Assembly: GCF_905404315.1 (NCBI RefSeq)
Contig: NC_066279.1
Span: forward strand, 74,501 to 138,500
Source: Leptidea sinapis
Lineage: Eukaryota; Arthropoda; Insecta; Lepidoptera; Pieridae
Direction: 5' to 3'
Length of the DNA stretch: 64,000 nucleotides
In this document: piece after piece, positions 1-11,592 of the stretch
Layout of the letters: every line of letters starts with the position of its first letter
Position numbering within the stretch: position 1 is the first letter of the stretch
Translations under genes and position numbers: made by a program
Notes under the pieces: model-generated
What the model was told of the DNA's origin: nothing
What the model saw: only the letters and a program-made list of their open reading frames with translations
Database searches by the model: none

Positions 1-429
1 CAGTTTTAATTTCCTTTCTATTTCTCAAAAATAATCATATCGTTTCTTGCACATAAGACAAAGATAAATATGTGAATATTTGGTACATCACTTATCATAA
101 TCACATCACTATTCACACAACCAAGCAAACCAATTGCAATTTGGATATAATCTTATAATCATTGACATATACATACATTATTTTAAATATAATTTATTAT
201 AAAAAAATACATAAACAGCCTAGTTGTAAGCTGGTAAGTTCATAATATAACTTAAAAATGATGCGGTCTGCTCTTAAGACAAAAAATGTGCTGTAGTAGA
301 AATAACATAGTGTTTGCAACAGTTTATTCCACTTAGCAACGTGGTTTGGTGGGATGTGCTTCTAGTGTTATTTATAGATTCAAATGAGGAGTGTGAGTAA
401 ATGTCACATTATTGTAATTTGATATTGAT

Positions 430-1160
430 GATTGAGATATAGACAATTCACATCATACAAAAACAAAGCAAAAATCATAATAAGCTTCGACTGCCATATC
501 TCTACATTTCTGTGTTTACTCCAGTTGATTAAAATATTATTGGTCAATTGGCAGCAATGTAAACATTTTTTTAGTTCAAGCTGCATATGTTGAAAAATAT
601 TAGAACCCTATTTGGACAGTGACATCAATGGAGTAGCATTTAGTTTTTTTTAAACCTTGACGAAAAGGAGGGTTTGCTATAATTTTTACGTTTGTCAGTC
701 TGTCCCTATTTTCTGGTCAAGATCTGTTCAGTTGAAGGTTTTTTTATGATTTCAATCAAAAATCACACTCATATTATCACATAAAGTTTGTATGATTATT
801 TATTGGTTTTTGTGCATATTTGTGACTCCTTAAGTTTAAAATATTTAGGTAAACTGGTTATTAAAAAGTTAAGTTCCCTGAATTTAATTGAATTTACTAA
901 AGTTATTGCCTTCTAGACCTAGACATCTTTTCCAGGTTATCTCTTTGGTATATTTGTAATGAATGCAGACTTTTACATATCTTTGTAAATTTTAAGGATG
1001 AAGATCTGATTTATATTTCACCACTGAAGGATTTAAGGAAACTTAAATCAGCCTCATAAAATGTTTCGAGCAAATGACACTTGACTTATTTGGTTTGTAA
1101 AATTCTTCACATCTCTCTCTTGCTAGCAACTGGCGCGAATTTTTGATCATTATATCGTGT
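430..1160. repeat. interspersed repeat, copy 1 of a ~0.75-kb family
   Basis: Matches 14745-15600 in the same orientation. Shared blocks include cttcgactgc, ggcagcaatgtaaaca, atttggacagtgacatca and cagtctgtccctattttc. A short inverted piece also occurs at 32413-32480. No coding capacity was recognised. Confidence 0.6.
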
Positions 1161-1451
1161 ACGGGAAAGCTGAAAAATATTAGCTTTTATATATATTAGA
1201 TTTGAGGTGTACTTGATACTTCTGTGATACCCTGCAAATAGCACTACTTTGTAATTGTTCATGTTATTGTAAGCCCTTCACATTCACCGGCAATGACTCT
1301 CTGTACACAAAATACAATATTGCTAATCATTGTTAAGGCCCAGTGCCATTAAAAAAAGAGTGACTCTATAGTTTTCATTTCTGACTGTGTGCTGGTTGCA
1401 TCCTTTCAAATGTGTCATTCTGACAAGCGAGGCAGAAAGGGATGTGAATAC

Positions 1452-1546
1452 TTTTTTTTTTTTTTTTTATGGAATAGGAGGACAAACGAGCGTACGGGTC
1501 ACCTGGTGTTAAGTGATCACCGCCGCCCACACTCTCCTGCAACAAC
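1452..1546 (-). mobile_element. LINE family A, 3' tail only
   Basis: Poly(T) followed by the reverse complement of the family A 3' end (ATGGAATAGGAGGACAAACG ... GTGATCACCGCCGCCCAC), then it diverges. A 5'-truncated remnant of about 75 bp plus tail. Confidence 0.75.
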
Positions 1547-1852
1547 TTGTCAATAATTGTACCATATTTAATGAAAAATTTTCATTTTACTATATTATCT
1601 AACCCTTTTTGCAAACCAATCTTATATAAATAAAATAAACTTACCAGTGATGAGTAAAACCATCTTTTTTTGTGTCGTTAACTAACATATACACTAAGGC
1701 TTGTTGATTGACACACGACTAAGGAGAGAAGTATGCTTGAATTGTCTTTAAGCACACTTTTGCCGTTCTGCTTTCATACTGCGAATGATATGTCCATATG
1801 TATATAGAATGTCATTGTTGAAAACTAATCTCACTCAAAAAATGACTTGTAG

Positions 1853-2028
1853 AATGAAGTCAATAATGCTGCAAAAACAGACAAAGACATATATATCAGG
1901 GAAGTTATTCTGGGACAGGCTCCATCAAGGAACAGTATCGGCAGTAATATATACAACCCACAGCGGGATTTAAAGAATAAGACTGGCCTTCGACTGATTG
2001 TCGTAGACGGCAGTAATGTTGCCATGCA
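1853..2028 (+). CDS. NYN RNase exon with catalytic DGSNVAM
   Basis: The acceptor is cttgtag before 1853, where an in-frame TAG just upstream forces an exon start. The donor is GTAAGT at 2029. The reading frame begins in phase 0 (NEVNNAAK...) and ends two bases into a codon after DGSNVAM. The acidic first half precedes the conserved TGLRLIVVDGSNVAM strand and loop, which holds the first metal-binding Asp of the NYN fold. Confidence 0.82.
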
Positions 2029-5000
2029 GTAAGTAATCTTCAAATTTAAATGTATTGTAACATGTATTTGTAGTTCGGTTTTACAGATCAGTTAAATTCA
2101 AATTCAAATATTTTTATTCAAAATAGGATTTAAAAACACTTATTGAACATCATAAAACTACCTCGCATTTAAAATAGTATGCCTCAGACCTGAAAAGAAA
2201 CTCGGCAGGCATATTTATATTTTTCAATTTTTATTTCATTTGTACCTACTGTTATATAATATTCATTTCTTATGACGTAATCAATTCATATTCAATTCAA
2301 TTCTTGTTGCCCATCTGTTTTTCAATGAGACAGCAGCATTTAAATTTAAATTGAAGTCCTGTATACATTGTGGACTTGAAATGCTATACATACAATCTCT
2401 ACATTATGTTAATTTAAAAGTGTCTAAAGTTTCGTTTTTGATTAAATACTGGTAATTTTGTAAAAATTAAAAAAATACTGTTTAAATTAATCTAAAAGTC
2501 ACAATAATTTCAAATCTCAAATATGACTAGTATTAGAATATTGCCGAGTTGTTAAAATCTTCCATTTGTTAGTTGTTCAATTAATTTGTATAATCCTTAT
2601 AAACTTTATATGACAAAGCTCAGAGAAAGATTGTTCTAACTGAAAAGAAGAAATGAGTGAGAATCATTCTTGCCCCTATTTATGTCTGATTTAGGAATTT
2701 TTCATAGATACAATTCGTAAATACCCGTTATGTTTTTACAATTAAAATTAAATTATCAAGTTAGACAATTAAGATAGGCAATTAAAATTGTGAATCAAAT
2801 TAAAACAAAACAAATTAGTTATGCTAAACAACATTCGACTTTACATCATACATAGTATGGTAACCACTTGGAAATTTACTAGTAATTTACTAGCTTAGAA
2901 TAATAGAATATGTTCTTTTTTTTATGAAAATAAGGGACTGTTGGTAATTGATACACCCTGCCCATTACAATGCAGTGCCACTCAGGATTATTGAAAATCC
3001 CGAAAATTCTATGTGACACTACAACTGTGCTCGTCACCTTAGGATATAAGTTGTCAAGTCTCATATGCCCAGTAATTTCACTAGCTTTGGCGCCCTTCAG
3101 ACCAAACACAGCACTGTTTACACATTACTGCTTCACCTCAGAAATAGGCGTCGTTGTGGTACCCATAATCTAGCCGGCATCCGGTGCAAAGGAGCCTCCC
3201 TCTGGTAAAAACACTGATGCTTTCGGAGTTTATTCTTTGACGCTTTTGTGAGCTTGTATTTGTAATCCTATTAATATTATAAATGTGAAAGTTTGTATGT
3301 CTGGATGTATGTTTGAACTTCTTTAACGCAAAGACTACTGAATGAATTTTGATGAAACTTTGCAATAATATAGCTTACACACCAGAATAACATATAGGCT
3401 ATAATTTATAAAAAATTGTGTGAATTATCTATGTATTGAAATAAAATTGGAGTGTATGTTTGTAATATTGTAATAACCGTTTTTACTAAATGTATATAAT
3501 GAATACATGTACGTACCGTATATACACTAAAATAACATTTTTTACAATTTTTGAATGTCTGCCTGTCTGTCTGTCTGTTTGTTCCGTCTAATCCGGCGAC
3601 TTTTATTGGCAGGTAGCTGATGTAATAAGGAGTAACTTAGGCTACGTTTATTTTAGAAAAATAAAGCAATGTCCAAGAAACGGTCTACTTCTAAAAATAA
3701 TATAAATGGCAAAACAACGTTTGCCGGGTCAGCTAGTGGAAATATATACTGACAATTTACAAATACTATTATTATAAGTGTATATATAATGTAAATAAAA
3801 ATTTCATGATGTTCACGTATTTCTCGGAGCAACCTTGTGTTTTCAAAGGTTATTTGCCCATTGGTTGGCCACTCTTGTATTATTGTTTGATCATCAGCTC
3901 TTAGATCTGTCGATTACGTCGAGTCTTATAAGGTTATTTAGTGGAACAATGATACTGATTGTGTGTTTAAGCTGATGAGTTGATGTGTCAGTCTGGGTAA
4001 TAGTGCAAGTATTGCTTGTTTCGACTGTCTGCAGACCTCTTTGCATTAAAAAAACAACATTTTACAAGCTACAAATTGTACAATTTACCACCAATTCAAA
4101 AAGGGTGAGTTTTCGTGTGTATTGGTTGACTGGTTGAGAAATCAATACTGATACATTTTAACAAACTTGAGTTAGTTAACGCAAGAAGTAAATAAATCAT
4201 TGAAAATATCCTCAGAAGTCATATGAGAATAGTAGTTTTCAACTTATTCATACTGTCAACAAATTAAGATATTGTGTGAACATTCTAACTTCACCTTAAA
4301 TTATTTTTTTCTTATTAAGTTAAAAAAATCCTCATAAATTTATTTATTTAAAAGTGCAGAATTCGCGGTAATACGATCGATCAGAACCGTAGTAGCGCCC
4401 TTTTATGAACATGAAGTATCGGAACGACCCTCGCCACGACACCGCCACAAGCAACGACATTTATGTGACATGACTTATTTTTCATTAAAGGCACACAAAA
4501 GGACGCGTATTCTCAGTGGAAGGTCTCAAAATTTGCATAGACTACTTTGTGAGGCGCGGCCATGCTGTTAAAGCGTTCGTGCCACAGTTCAGGTATATAT
4601 AGTTTTTTTTTTTATATGGGGACAGAATGATGACCGTTTAGGATCACTGCTGTCTATACTTTTTTTTTATGAAAAGGGGACGAGATGATCAAGACGTTCA
4701 GCTGATGATAACCCATACGCCTTGCCAATTACAATACAGTGCCGCTCAGGATTTTTGAAAATCCCAAAATTTCAAGGCGGCCCTACAATTGCGCTGGTCA
4801 CCTTAAGACGTAAGATGTTAATTCTCATTTGCGCGGTAATTTCACTAGCTTCGGCGCCCTTCAGACCGAAACACAGTAATGTTTACACATTACTGCTTCA
4901 CGGCAGAAATAGGCGCCGTTGTGGTACCCATAATCTAGCCGGCATCCTGTGCAAGGGAGCCTCCCACTGGTATGTAGTATAATATCTATTATTATATAGT

Positions 5001-8000
5001 ATAGTATTCTATATTGCGTGCAGAAGAAGAACGAATTATGGAAGAGAAAAAAAATAAAAATAATATGATTGCTGACATACGAAGGTCACACTATCAAGAA
5101 GTCGAATATCACTATTTGTTTCATGGCCTTCATAATGACTGCACGATTTCACACTTATTTTAGACAAAATTCTACAAGCTACACATATTAAAACTTATGA
5201 ACAATGAACTGAACCCGCGACCTCTCGCGTTTCGTGCGAGCGCTGTTCCACTCCTGCTAACCGTTCGAGTGACGTATCGTACTCTCAGGTTGTGGCTTCA
5301 TTTACAGGATCTACTTTACAGTTGATAACCTGCTCAACCCCAGTATTTGCATATTAGGAAATCGACATGAGATGTTGGTCTTGCTAAATCTAAACAATAT
5401 GTTGTGTTTTTAAAGTGATAACCCTCACTTCTAGGATTAATACACAAAAAAATTAGTATTTTTATAATACAGTCATTGACAATACATGGTCACTGGCGAC
5501 AGGCTACAGGTTCACAGAAAGAATAATAAAAGCCTTAATAATAATCGTCAGTATTTTTAAAATTATTCATATATTTTCAGATGTAAATACGGCAAGAGTA
5601 CCAATGGCAGGTTATTAGATCAGTTGGAGAGACAAGGCCTGGTGGTGTACACGCCGTCCCGGGAGATACGGGGCAGAATGATCACTCCTTATGATGACAG
5701 GTTAAATCAAATCAAATCAAAATCAGTTTAGTTCAAGTAGGTCACGAAAAAGACACTTATGAATGTCAAAAAAAAATTTTTTTTCTTATTGAATCTACCA
5801 CTACTTCGTAAAGGGTTGAGCTAATGAGAAGAAGTAGCAAGAAACTCATTACCACTCTTTTATATCAAGATTTACAGATCATTTCAATTACAATATAATA
5901 TGTAAAATGATGCAACAAACACACTCAAACGTCAAAATATAGTCAATGTCTTACACGAGTAAGTCAAAAAAATAAATGTAAATTAATAAAAAAGTTATTG
6001 AGTACAGTAGCTGCATCATCCACATACACCATAAATCAATAAAGGTATTCTGTGAGCATTTTATAAGCGATTATAAATAAATAAACATGTATATATCCAT
6101 ATATATACACAATAACTTTAAAGAATCTGAAACCCTGTACTTTCCCCGGGGCGTAAAAAGAATAGGGGAGTACCAGGCTTATGGGTGTCGTAAGAGGCGA
6201 CTAAGGGCTTTTTAGAAGTGGGAGAGTCACGCTGCCGTCTTATGACGTCGGCACAATCGGGCCAGACTCGTCCGGGTTAATTACCACCGCACTCGCACAG
6301 AATACCGGCGTGAAGTAGCGGCCTAGTGCCGCTATGTTTCGCATAGGTTAGTGTCGAGGACCGGAGGCCATCATGCGTTCAGGCGGCAATTGACGACGTG
6401 CTTGCACAGATCCCCTCCGCTGAAATCGTAGTCTTGGGCGATTTCAACGGGCACAATGCCGAATGGCTTGGATCACGTACCACAGATTTGCATTGCCGTA
6501 TGGTCTGTCCCAATTGGTTGAGTCGCCAACGTGGCTCCCGGATGTGGATAGCCACGTGCCGTCCTTATTGGATCTTCTGCTGACTACACATCCCGATGGT
6601 TACCAGGTCTTTGTCGACGCCCCTCTCGGAACGTCCGACCATTGCCTGGTCAGGACTGTAGTGCCTATCCGACGCCAACGTCGCAGACCACCAGCGACCC
6701 GCCGCGTTTGACACTACAAGTCAGCAGATTGGGATAGGATGCGTTCCTTTTTTGCATCCTACCCTTGGGGCAAGGTTTGTTTCCCTTCGGATGATCCTAG
6801 TGCCTGCGCCATTGCAGTAGCCGATGTGATACTGCAGGGCATGGATATTTTTATACCAAGCTCTGTAGTACCGATCGGTGGCAGATCACAGCCCTGGTTC
6901 GATGCGTCAGTTAAAGCAGCATTTGACTGCAAAAAACAGGCGTATCGAACTTGGGTTGCGGCGCTGGGCACAAAGGATCTGAACTGCAAAGTTCTTAAGA
7001 GGAAATATAACCGTGCCTCCAGATTTTTTAAGCGGCAAATCGCCCGTGCCAGTGCGAAGTCTAAGCACGTCGTCAAAATCGGCGAGCAGCTTTCCAGTTA
7101 CCCGACCGGAACACGCAAGTTCTGGTCGTTGTCGAAAGCTGCTCTTGGTAACTTCAACCAGCCGTCCATGCCGCCGTTGCACCTGAGGAATGACACCCTG
7201 GCCCATACGGCAAAAGAGAAAGCCGAGCTCTTGTGCGCTCTTTTCGCCTACAACTCGACTCTTGATGACAACGGAAAAACACCGCCGACCATCCCGCGGT
7301 GTCAGAGCTCTATGCCTCAAGTACAGTTCAGACAGAAAACTGTTAGGCGAGCTCTGTTTTCGTTGGCCGTCAGGAAGTCGAGCGGGCCTGATGGCATTTC
7401 TCCAATCCTGCTTAGAACGTGTGCCCCTGAGTTGACGCCTGTGCTAACGCGTTTATTCCGGCACTCTTATTCCAAAGGCGTAGTCCCTGACTCATGGAAG
7501 TCAGCCCTTGTTCATCCGATCCAAAAAAAGGAGACAGTTCGGATCCGGCGAACTACAGGCCTATTGCTATCACCTCCCTGCTCTCCAAAATCATGGAGAG
7601 CATAATTAGCCGCCAGCTTTTAGTATACCTAGAGGGTCACCAGTTGATCAACGACCGACAGTACGGCTTTCGCCATGGACGGTCGGCAGGTGATCTTCTG
7701 GTATTCCTAAAACATGCAAGGGGGAAGGCCTGGCAGTTAGCCTGGATATAGCGAAGGCCTTTGATCGTGTATGGCACAAGGCGCTCCTCTCAAAACTTCC
7801 ATCATTTAGGCTTCCCGAGAGCTTGTGCAAGTGGACCTCCAGCTTCCTCACTGGGCGTAGCATACAGGTCGTTGTCGACGGATATTGCTCGAACCCGAAG
7901 CCCGTGAATGCTGGTGTGCCCCAAGGCTGTGTGCTATCGCCTACGCTGTTTCTTCTGCATATCAATGATATGTTGGACACCTCCAACATGTATTGCTATG

Positions 8001-10755
8001 CAGATGACAGCACTGGTGATGCCGTATACACGGGCCATGCAGGTCTCTCTCGGGAAATCGTCGACCAGTGCCGGGAGAAACTTGTGTCTTCTATCGAGTC
8101 CTCTCTCGAGATGGTCGCGGAATGGGGTAAATTGAACCTTGTCCAATTTAACCCCCAGAAGACTCAAGTTTGCGCGTTTACCACTAAAAAAACCCCATTT
8201 GTCGTATCACCGCTCTTCGAGAACACTTCTCTTAAAGCCGCGCCTAGTACGAAATCTCGAGCGATTGCCAATTCCGTGGCCATCTGGAGGGCAAAGCCAA
8301 ATTGGCTTCGAAGAAGCTGGGCGTCATCAATAGAGCACGGCAATACTTCAAGCCGGCCCACATTCTAGCGCTCTACAAAGCGCAGGTCCGGCCACACATG
8401 GAGTATTGCTGTCATCTCTGGTCTGGTGCACCCCAGTATCTGCTCGATCCATTTGACCGCGTGCAACGTAGAGCAGCTCGAATTGTCGGGGACTCAGTGC
8501 TCTGTGAACGGCTGGATCACTTGGCGTTGCGTAGAGATGTCGCTTCATTGTGTATCTTCTACCGCATTTATCACGGGGAGTGTTCCGAAGAGCTGTTTAA
8601 CCTGATTCCTGCCGCCGAATTTCACCTTCGCACGACACGCCACAAGTTAGGATATCATCCCCACCATCTGGATGTGTGGCGGTCCTCCACAGTGCGGTTT
8701 TCAAGAAGCTTTCTCCCTCGTACTACAAAGCTGTGGAATGAGCTTCTTTGTGCGGTGTTTCCGGGACGATACGACATGGGTACCTTCAAAAAAAGCGCGT
8801 ACACCTTCCTTAAAGGCCGGCAACGCTCTTGTGATTCCTCTGGTGTTGCAAGAGAATGTGGGCGGCGGTGATCACTTAACACCAGGTGACCCGTACGCTC
8901 GTTTGTCCTCCTATTCCATAAAAAAAAAAAAACGAGTCCCCGGCAACAGGATCATCCCGCCACCACAAGCAGCGCCCGCTTACGAGCATGACGCATGAGC
9001 CAGCCATCGCCTCCCTCAACCATAGTTTAGGGAAGGGGACGACCCGTCCCATGTCGCCGCCACAAGCAGTTACATTTTATTATTATTAGTTATATTTTAC
9101 GAATATTTAATCAGGATTTGTAAGTTGATGAATATTTGTAGGACGAAAATTTATGACGTCAGAACCAAACTGATTCACGAGACACTCAAAATAGTATTTC
9201 ATATGAGTAGTTGCTAAAATATAGAAAAAATTCTGATTGGCATTAATAGCTGACCCGACAAACGATGTTCTGTACATAATAAATATTTTTTTTATGAATT
9301 CGTCAATAATATTTCATAACACCAAGAATTATTTCGTAAAATATGCTCCCAGTTGTTATAATGAAATTGTTTCACAGCAGAGCTATCAAACCGTGCGTCA
9401 ATAAATTATCTCATAGAAAATATGTCCATACAATACAAATATTGTAAATTATGGGTCCCAAATCGAAATAAAAACTATCCTATCTCTCAAGTTTGACTAC
9501 ACTACACTCCATGAAGTTATCCCCATTAAAATCCGTTTAAACAAACATCAGGACACTGGATTTATATATACCTATATTATGATCCCGAATGATTTTTTTT
9601 GCATAAATTCATAATTTTTATTTTTTAACTAAAGTTTATGGTTTTTTTTTCTAAAAAATAGCCCATTATATTGGGTTGAAATGATTTAAAAAAATAGATT
9701 AGATCTATCAGCGTGATGGGTCTTCTGGCATAACCCAACTCCTTGATACTCCAAGTCTCAAACAAATGAACTCAAAATTAATTCATTAATTTAGGTCAAA
9801 AAGTTATGAATGAGAAGAAAAACTGAGCATTTATGAGTCTATAAACTCATTTAACCTATATTTATTTTTATTTATTTATAGTATTTATTTTTAATAGAAT
9901 CTGTGCAAAGTGATGTTAAAAAAATACTATGTAACTTAAATTATGAACGATGCGGGTCACGAACCCGCTCCTCTCGAGTTCCGCCCCAACGCTCTTAACA
10001 TCTGAGCCAACCGTTCGAGTGCCGCATGGATCGTTATTCTTGTTATGTTTTGTGTAACTATCAGGTTGTGGCTCCATTGATAACCTGCTCAACCCCAATA
10101 ATTGCATATTAGGAAATTGACTTGACTCTTCCATAAAAATAAATCTATTTTACATTGTATCACGCTTATCTTTTTACCAGTGCAGTGGGAGGCTCCTTTG
10201 TACAGGATGGCGGCTAGTACGGCGGTACCACAACGGTGCCTATTTCTGCCGTGAAGCAGTGATGTGTAAGCATTACCGTGTTACATCTCAAGGGCCCCGT
10301 AGCTAGTGGAATTGCCGGGCAAATAAGACTTAACATCTTATGTCTCAAGGTGACGAGCGCAATAATTGGAGTTTCGCTCAGAATTTTTGGGTTTCTCAAG
10401 ATTCCTGAGCGGCACTGCATTGTAATCGGGTGTATCAATTACCATCAGCTGAACGTCCTGCTCGTCTCCTTACTGTCATAAAAAATCTCTAATTCGCTCT
10501 ACAAACGTTATTTACATAAGTAATTAATCTTTCAGATACATTGTCCAATGCGCAGCCGAATTCGAAGGCGTTATAGTATCCGGAGATAACTACAGGGACT
10601 TGCTTATTGAAAATCCAAGATGGCGGCAGGTCATAGAGAATAGACTATTGCAGTTTACGTGGGTTGGTGACATGATCATGTTCCCAAAGGATCCCCTGGG
10701 CCGCGACGGGCCCACTTTAGAGCAGTTTCTGAGGCACCCTGTGCAAAATAATTAG
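1853..10755 (+). CDS. NYN-domain endoribonuclease gene (N4BP1/KHNYN/Regnase family), four 3' exons
   Basis: Spliced gene whose four visible exons (1853-2028, 4491-4592, 5581-5700, 10536-10755) join in frame with phases 2, 2 and 2. Together they encode a complete NYN/PIN-like nuclease fold: DGSNVAM (first catalytic Asp), FVPQFR, PYDDR, SGDNYRD and DPLGRDGPTLEQFL. Family members (Regnase-1/ZC3H12A, N4BP1, KHNYN) are metal-dependent RNases that degrade mRNA or viral RNA. The protein stops a few residues after the nuclease domain, so the CCCH zinc finger of ZC3H12 proteins is absent. This favours an N4BP1/KHNYN-like member. N-terminal exons, including any KH-like part, must lie upstream of the window or were not recognised in 1-1852. 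The last intron (4.8 kb) is inflated by a LINE, a SINE and the SR repeat. Family assignment is firm; the exact orthologue is inferred. Confidence 0.85.
2094..2215 (-). mobile_element. LINE family C 3' UTR fragment
   Basis: Reverse complement of the tail AAATATTTGAATTTGAATTT also seen at 23456-23640 and at the end of 44164-44837, which carries family C RT sequence. Confidence 0.55.
2915..3210 (-). repeat. SR poly(A)-tailed hairpin repeat
   Basis: Sense strand is minus (poly(T) at the left). Shares the family blocks: GGATGCCGGCTAG, CAGTAATGTGTAAAC, GTGAAATTACTGGGCA, GTGGCACTGCATTGTAATGG. Full-length but diverged. Confidence 0.7.
3264..3737 (+). mobile_element. Helitron-like non-autonomous element(s)
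   Basis: Begins with a TC-rich/ATATTATAAA start and ends in tttgccgggtcagctagt (CTAG terminus preceded by a short GC stem), the terminus shared with 12135-12407, 28289-29068 and 41770-42964. The middle matches 54650-54850 inverted. CTGT microsatellite at 3557-3578. Confidence 0.5.
4491..4592 (+). CDS. NYN RNase exon 2 of the visible set
   Basis: The acceptor is ttcattaaag ending at 4490 and the donor GTATAT is at 4593. The 102-bp exon completes the split codon (Q) and encodes GRVFSVEGLKICIDYFVRRG followed by FVPQFR, the helix and strand that follow the catalytic DGSN motif in Regnase-family nucleases. It ends two bases into an Arg codon. Confidence 0.82.
4660..4977 (-). repeat. SR poly(A)-tailed hairpin repeat
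   Basis: Poly(T) then ATGAAAAGGGGACGAGATG; ends in ccggcatcctgtgcaagggagcctccc. Lies 67 bp after the second NYN RNase exon. Confidence 0.72.
5195..5460 (-). mobile_element. tRNA-derived SINE
   Basis: The minus strand carries a tRNA-like block (A-box region GGTTAGCAGGAGTGG, anticodon arm CTCGC-ACGAAAC-GCGAG, T-arm GCGGGTTC) within a longer conserved unit including the complement of tgtggcttcatttacaggat. Same family as 9915-10130, 12590-12830, 23000-23455 and 25430-25625. Confidence 0.65.
5581..5700 (+). CDS. NYN RNase exon 3 of the visible set
   Basis: The acceptor atattttcag ends at 5580. The exon encodes LLDQLERQGLVVYTPSRE and RMITPYDDR, where the Asp pair is the second acidic cluster of the active site. 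The donor is a poor GTTAAA that runs directly into a retroposon tail made of AAATC repeats, so the repeat abuts the splice site. Phase 2 at the end matches the next exon. Confidence 0.82.
5704..6060 (-). mobile_element. LINE/SINE family D 3' tail
   Basis: AAATC-repeat tail followed by a conserved block (ctaccactacttcgtaaagg, gttgagctaatgagaaga, agcaagaaactcatta) also found at 29730-30140 and 35290-35395. It starts three bases after the splice donor of the upstream exon. Confidence 0.6.
6125..8935 (+). mobile_element. LINE family A (jockey/CR1-like), long internally deleted copy
   Basis: A 5' leader at 6125-6370 (ccccggggcgtaaaaagaat ... gtgtcgtaagaggcgacta) is joined directly to the middle of the endonuclease domain. 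ORF1 and the endonuclease start are missing. RT and the 3' end follow, ending CCTATTCCATAAAAAAAAAA. Inserted in the last intron of the NYN RNase gene, same strand. No clear target duplication was found by eye. Confidence 0.85.
6380..8871 (+). pseudogene. endonuclease-reverse transcriptase ORF2 of LINE family A, broken
   Basis: APE-type endonuclease motif IVVLGDFNGHNAEWLGSRTT, then linker, then RT (SSGPDGISP; YRPIAITSLLSKIMES; NAGVPQGCVLSPTLFLLHIN; YCYADDSTGDAVY) and the C-terminal block (HMEYCCHLWSGAP, WNELLCAVFPGRYDMGTFKK). The reading frame shifts several times (near 6470, 6711, 7530, 7710, 8250). A deletion near 7715 removes part of the RT palm. No functional product is expected. Confidence 0.85.
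8936..9248. other. GC-rich then AT-rich unassigned sequence
   Basis: 8936-9075 is unusually GC-rich (gccaccacaagcagcgccc, cgccgccacaagcag). A similar phrase, caccgccacaagcaacgac, precedes the exon at 4491. No splice-consistent frame was found. The rest is featureless. Confidence 0.3.
9249..9600 (-). mobile_element. Helitron-like fragment
   Basis: Begins agctgacccgacaaacgatg (reverse of the CTAG terminus). It shares actgttcacagcagagctatc-type and cgtgcgtcaataaatt blocks with 42220-42964. Confidence 0.5.
9915..10130 (-). mobile_element. tRNA-derived SINE
   Basis: The minus strand carries the same tRNA-like core (ggttggctcagatgtt, ttcgtgacccgcatcgttca) and flanking unit (aacctgatagttacac, gggttgagcaggttatcaa). 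Anticodon arm degenerate. Confidence 0.6.
10170..10490 (+). repeat. SR poly(A)-tailed hairpin repeat
   Basis: Sense plus: cagtgggaggctcctttgta at the start, ctgagcggcactgcattgta in the 3' half, tcataaaaaa tail. Ends about 45 bp before the terminal NYN RNase exon. Confidence 0.75.
10536..10755 (+). CDS. NYN RNase terminal exon
   Basis: The acceptor is atctttcag ending at 10535. The exon completes an Arg codon and encodes YIVQCAAEFEGVIVSGDNYR (third acidic motif), then LLQFTWVGDMIMFPKDPLGR and GPTLEQFL, ending in TAG at 10753-10755. These are the conserved C-terminal strands of the Regnase/N4BP1 nuclease domain. No zinc finger follows. Confidence 0.85.
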
Positions 10756-10975
10756 TAATCTATGTTTTTTTTTTTTAAATATTATGTAAATTTTATACTG
10801 AATATATTTTAATATAGATACTAGTTTTAATGTCGAATACTAAGTATGTTTCGTTAATATTTCAAACCAACTACACTCTGTATGTAGTGTTATTAGTGAA
10901 AGACGCGGTCACTTCGCCTTCCATTTTCTTACGCCTGCTTGTTTGATAATTAGAACGTCATAACACACAACCACA

Positions 10976-10981
10976 AATAAA
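10976..10981 (+). promoter_or_regulatory. candidate poly(A) signal of the NYN RNase gene
   Basis: AATAAA about 220 bp after the stop codon and the first canonical hexamer downstream on this strand. Another lies near 11083. Cleavage site not determined. Confidence 0.4.
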
Positions 10982-11301
10982 TAAATATAGAGATTAGGTT
11001 GACAATTGACGTTTGCTGTCATAGTTTCATGTCATATTCTCCCTGGACTATGACTTTGCGGTTCAAACAGTTTTTTCCTTATTAATAAATTCCTTGCTCA
11101 TAAATAACTATCATCGAATATTGGCATAATATTGCGGTAGTAAATTGTGTTGGATAAATAATTGGATTAGTTGATTCACATCTATTTACCCAAACAACCG
11201 TTTATAAATACATATATGTTAATTTTTCTTGATAAATTGTATACTTACCGTTTTATCTAGAATACTGTTAGCGTTCCCGCAATTAGTAAGTTAAGTAACT
11301 G
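10982..11301. other. intergenic, nothing recognised
   Basis: AT-rich sequence after the poly(A) signal; no gene, repeat or RNA recognised. Confidence 0.4.
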
Positions 11302-11592
11302 GCTAACGGCCGTTCCCAATATACTATAAATTACTACCTTCTACTGTCAATAATCTGAAGCTGTCCCAATATACCAGATAAGTCATTCTTATCGCCTTAT
11401 ATTGGGACGCGTGAATTGAAATTTCCATACAAACATCTATCGCTGGTATGCTATACGTCGTCCCATTAACAGGCAGCGTGTACCGATAAGGTGAGCTACC
11501 GTTGATAAGTTTATTGGGACAGAAAAGTCAACGATAGTTACGATTTTTATCTCAAGTAAGAGATAGACTGAATATTGGTAACGGCCGTAATT
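11302..11592. mobile_element. MITE, family M1
   Basis: About 290 bp bounded by inverted ACGGCCGTTNCCAATAT ends. The internal sequence matches 14118-14420 in the opposite orientation (cgtcccattaaca, aagtcaacgatagttacg). Confidence 0.65.
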
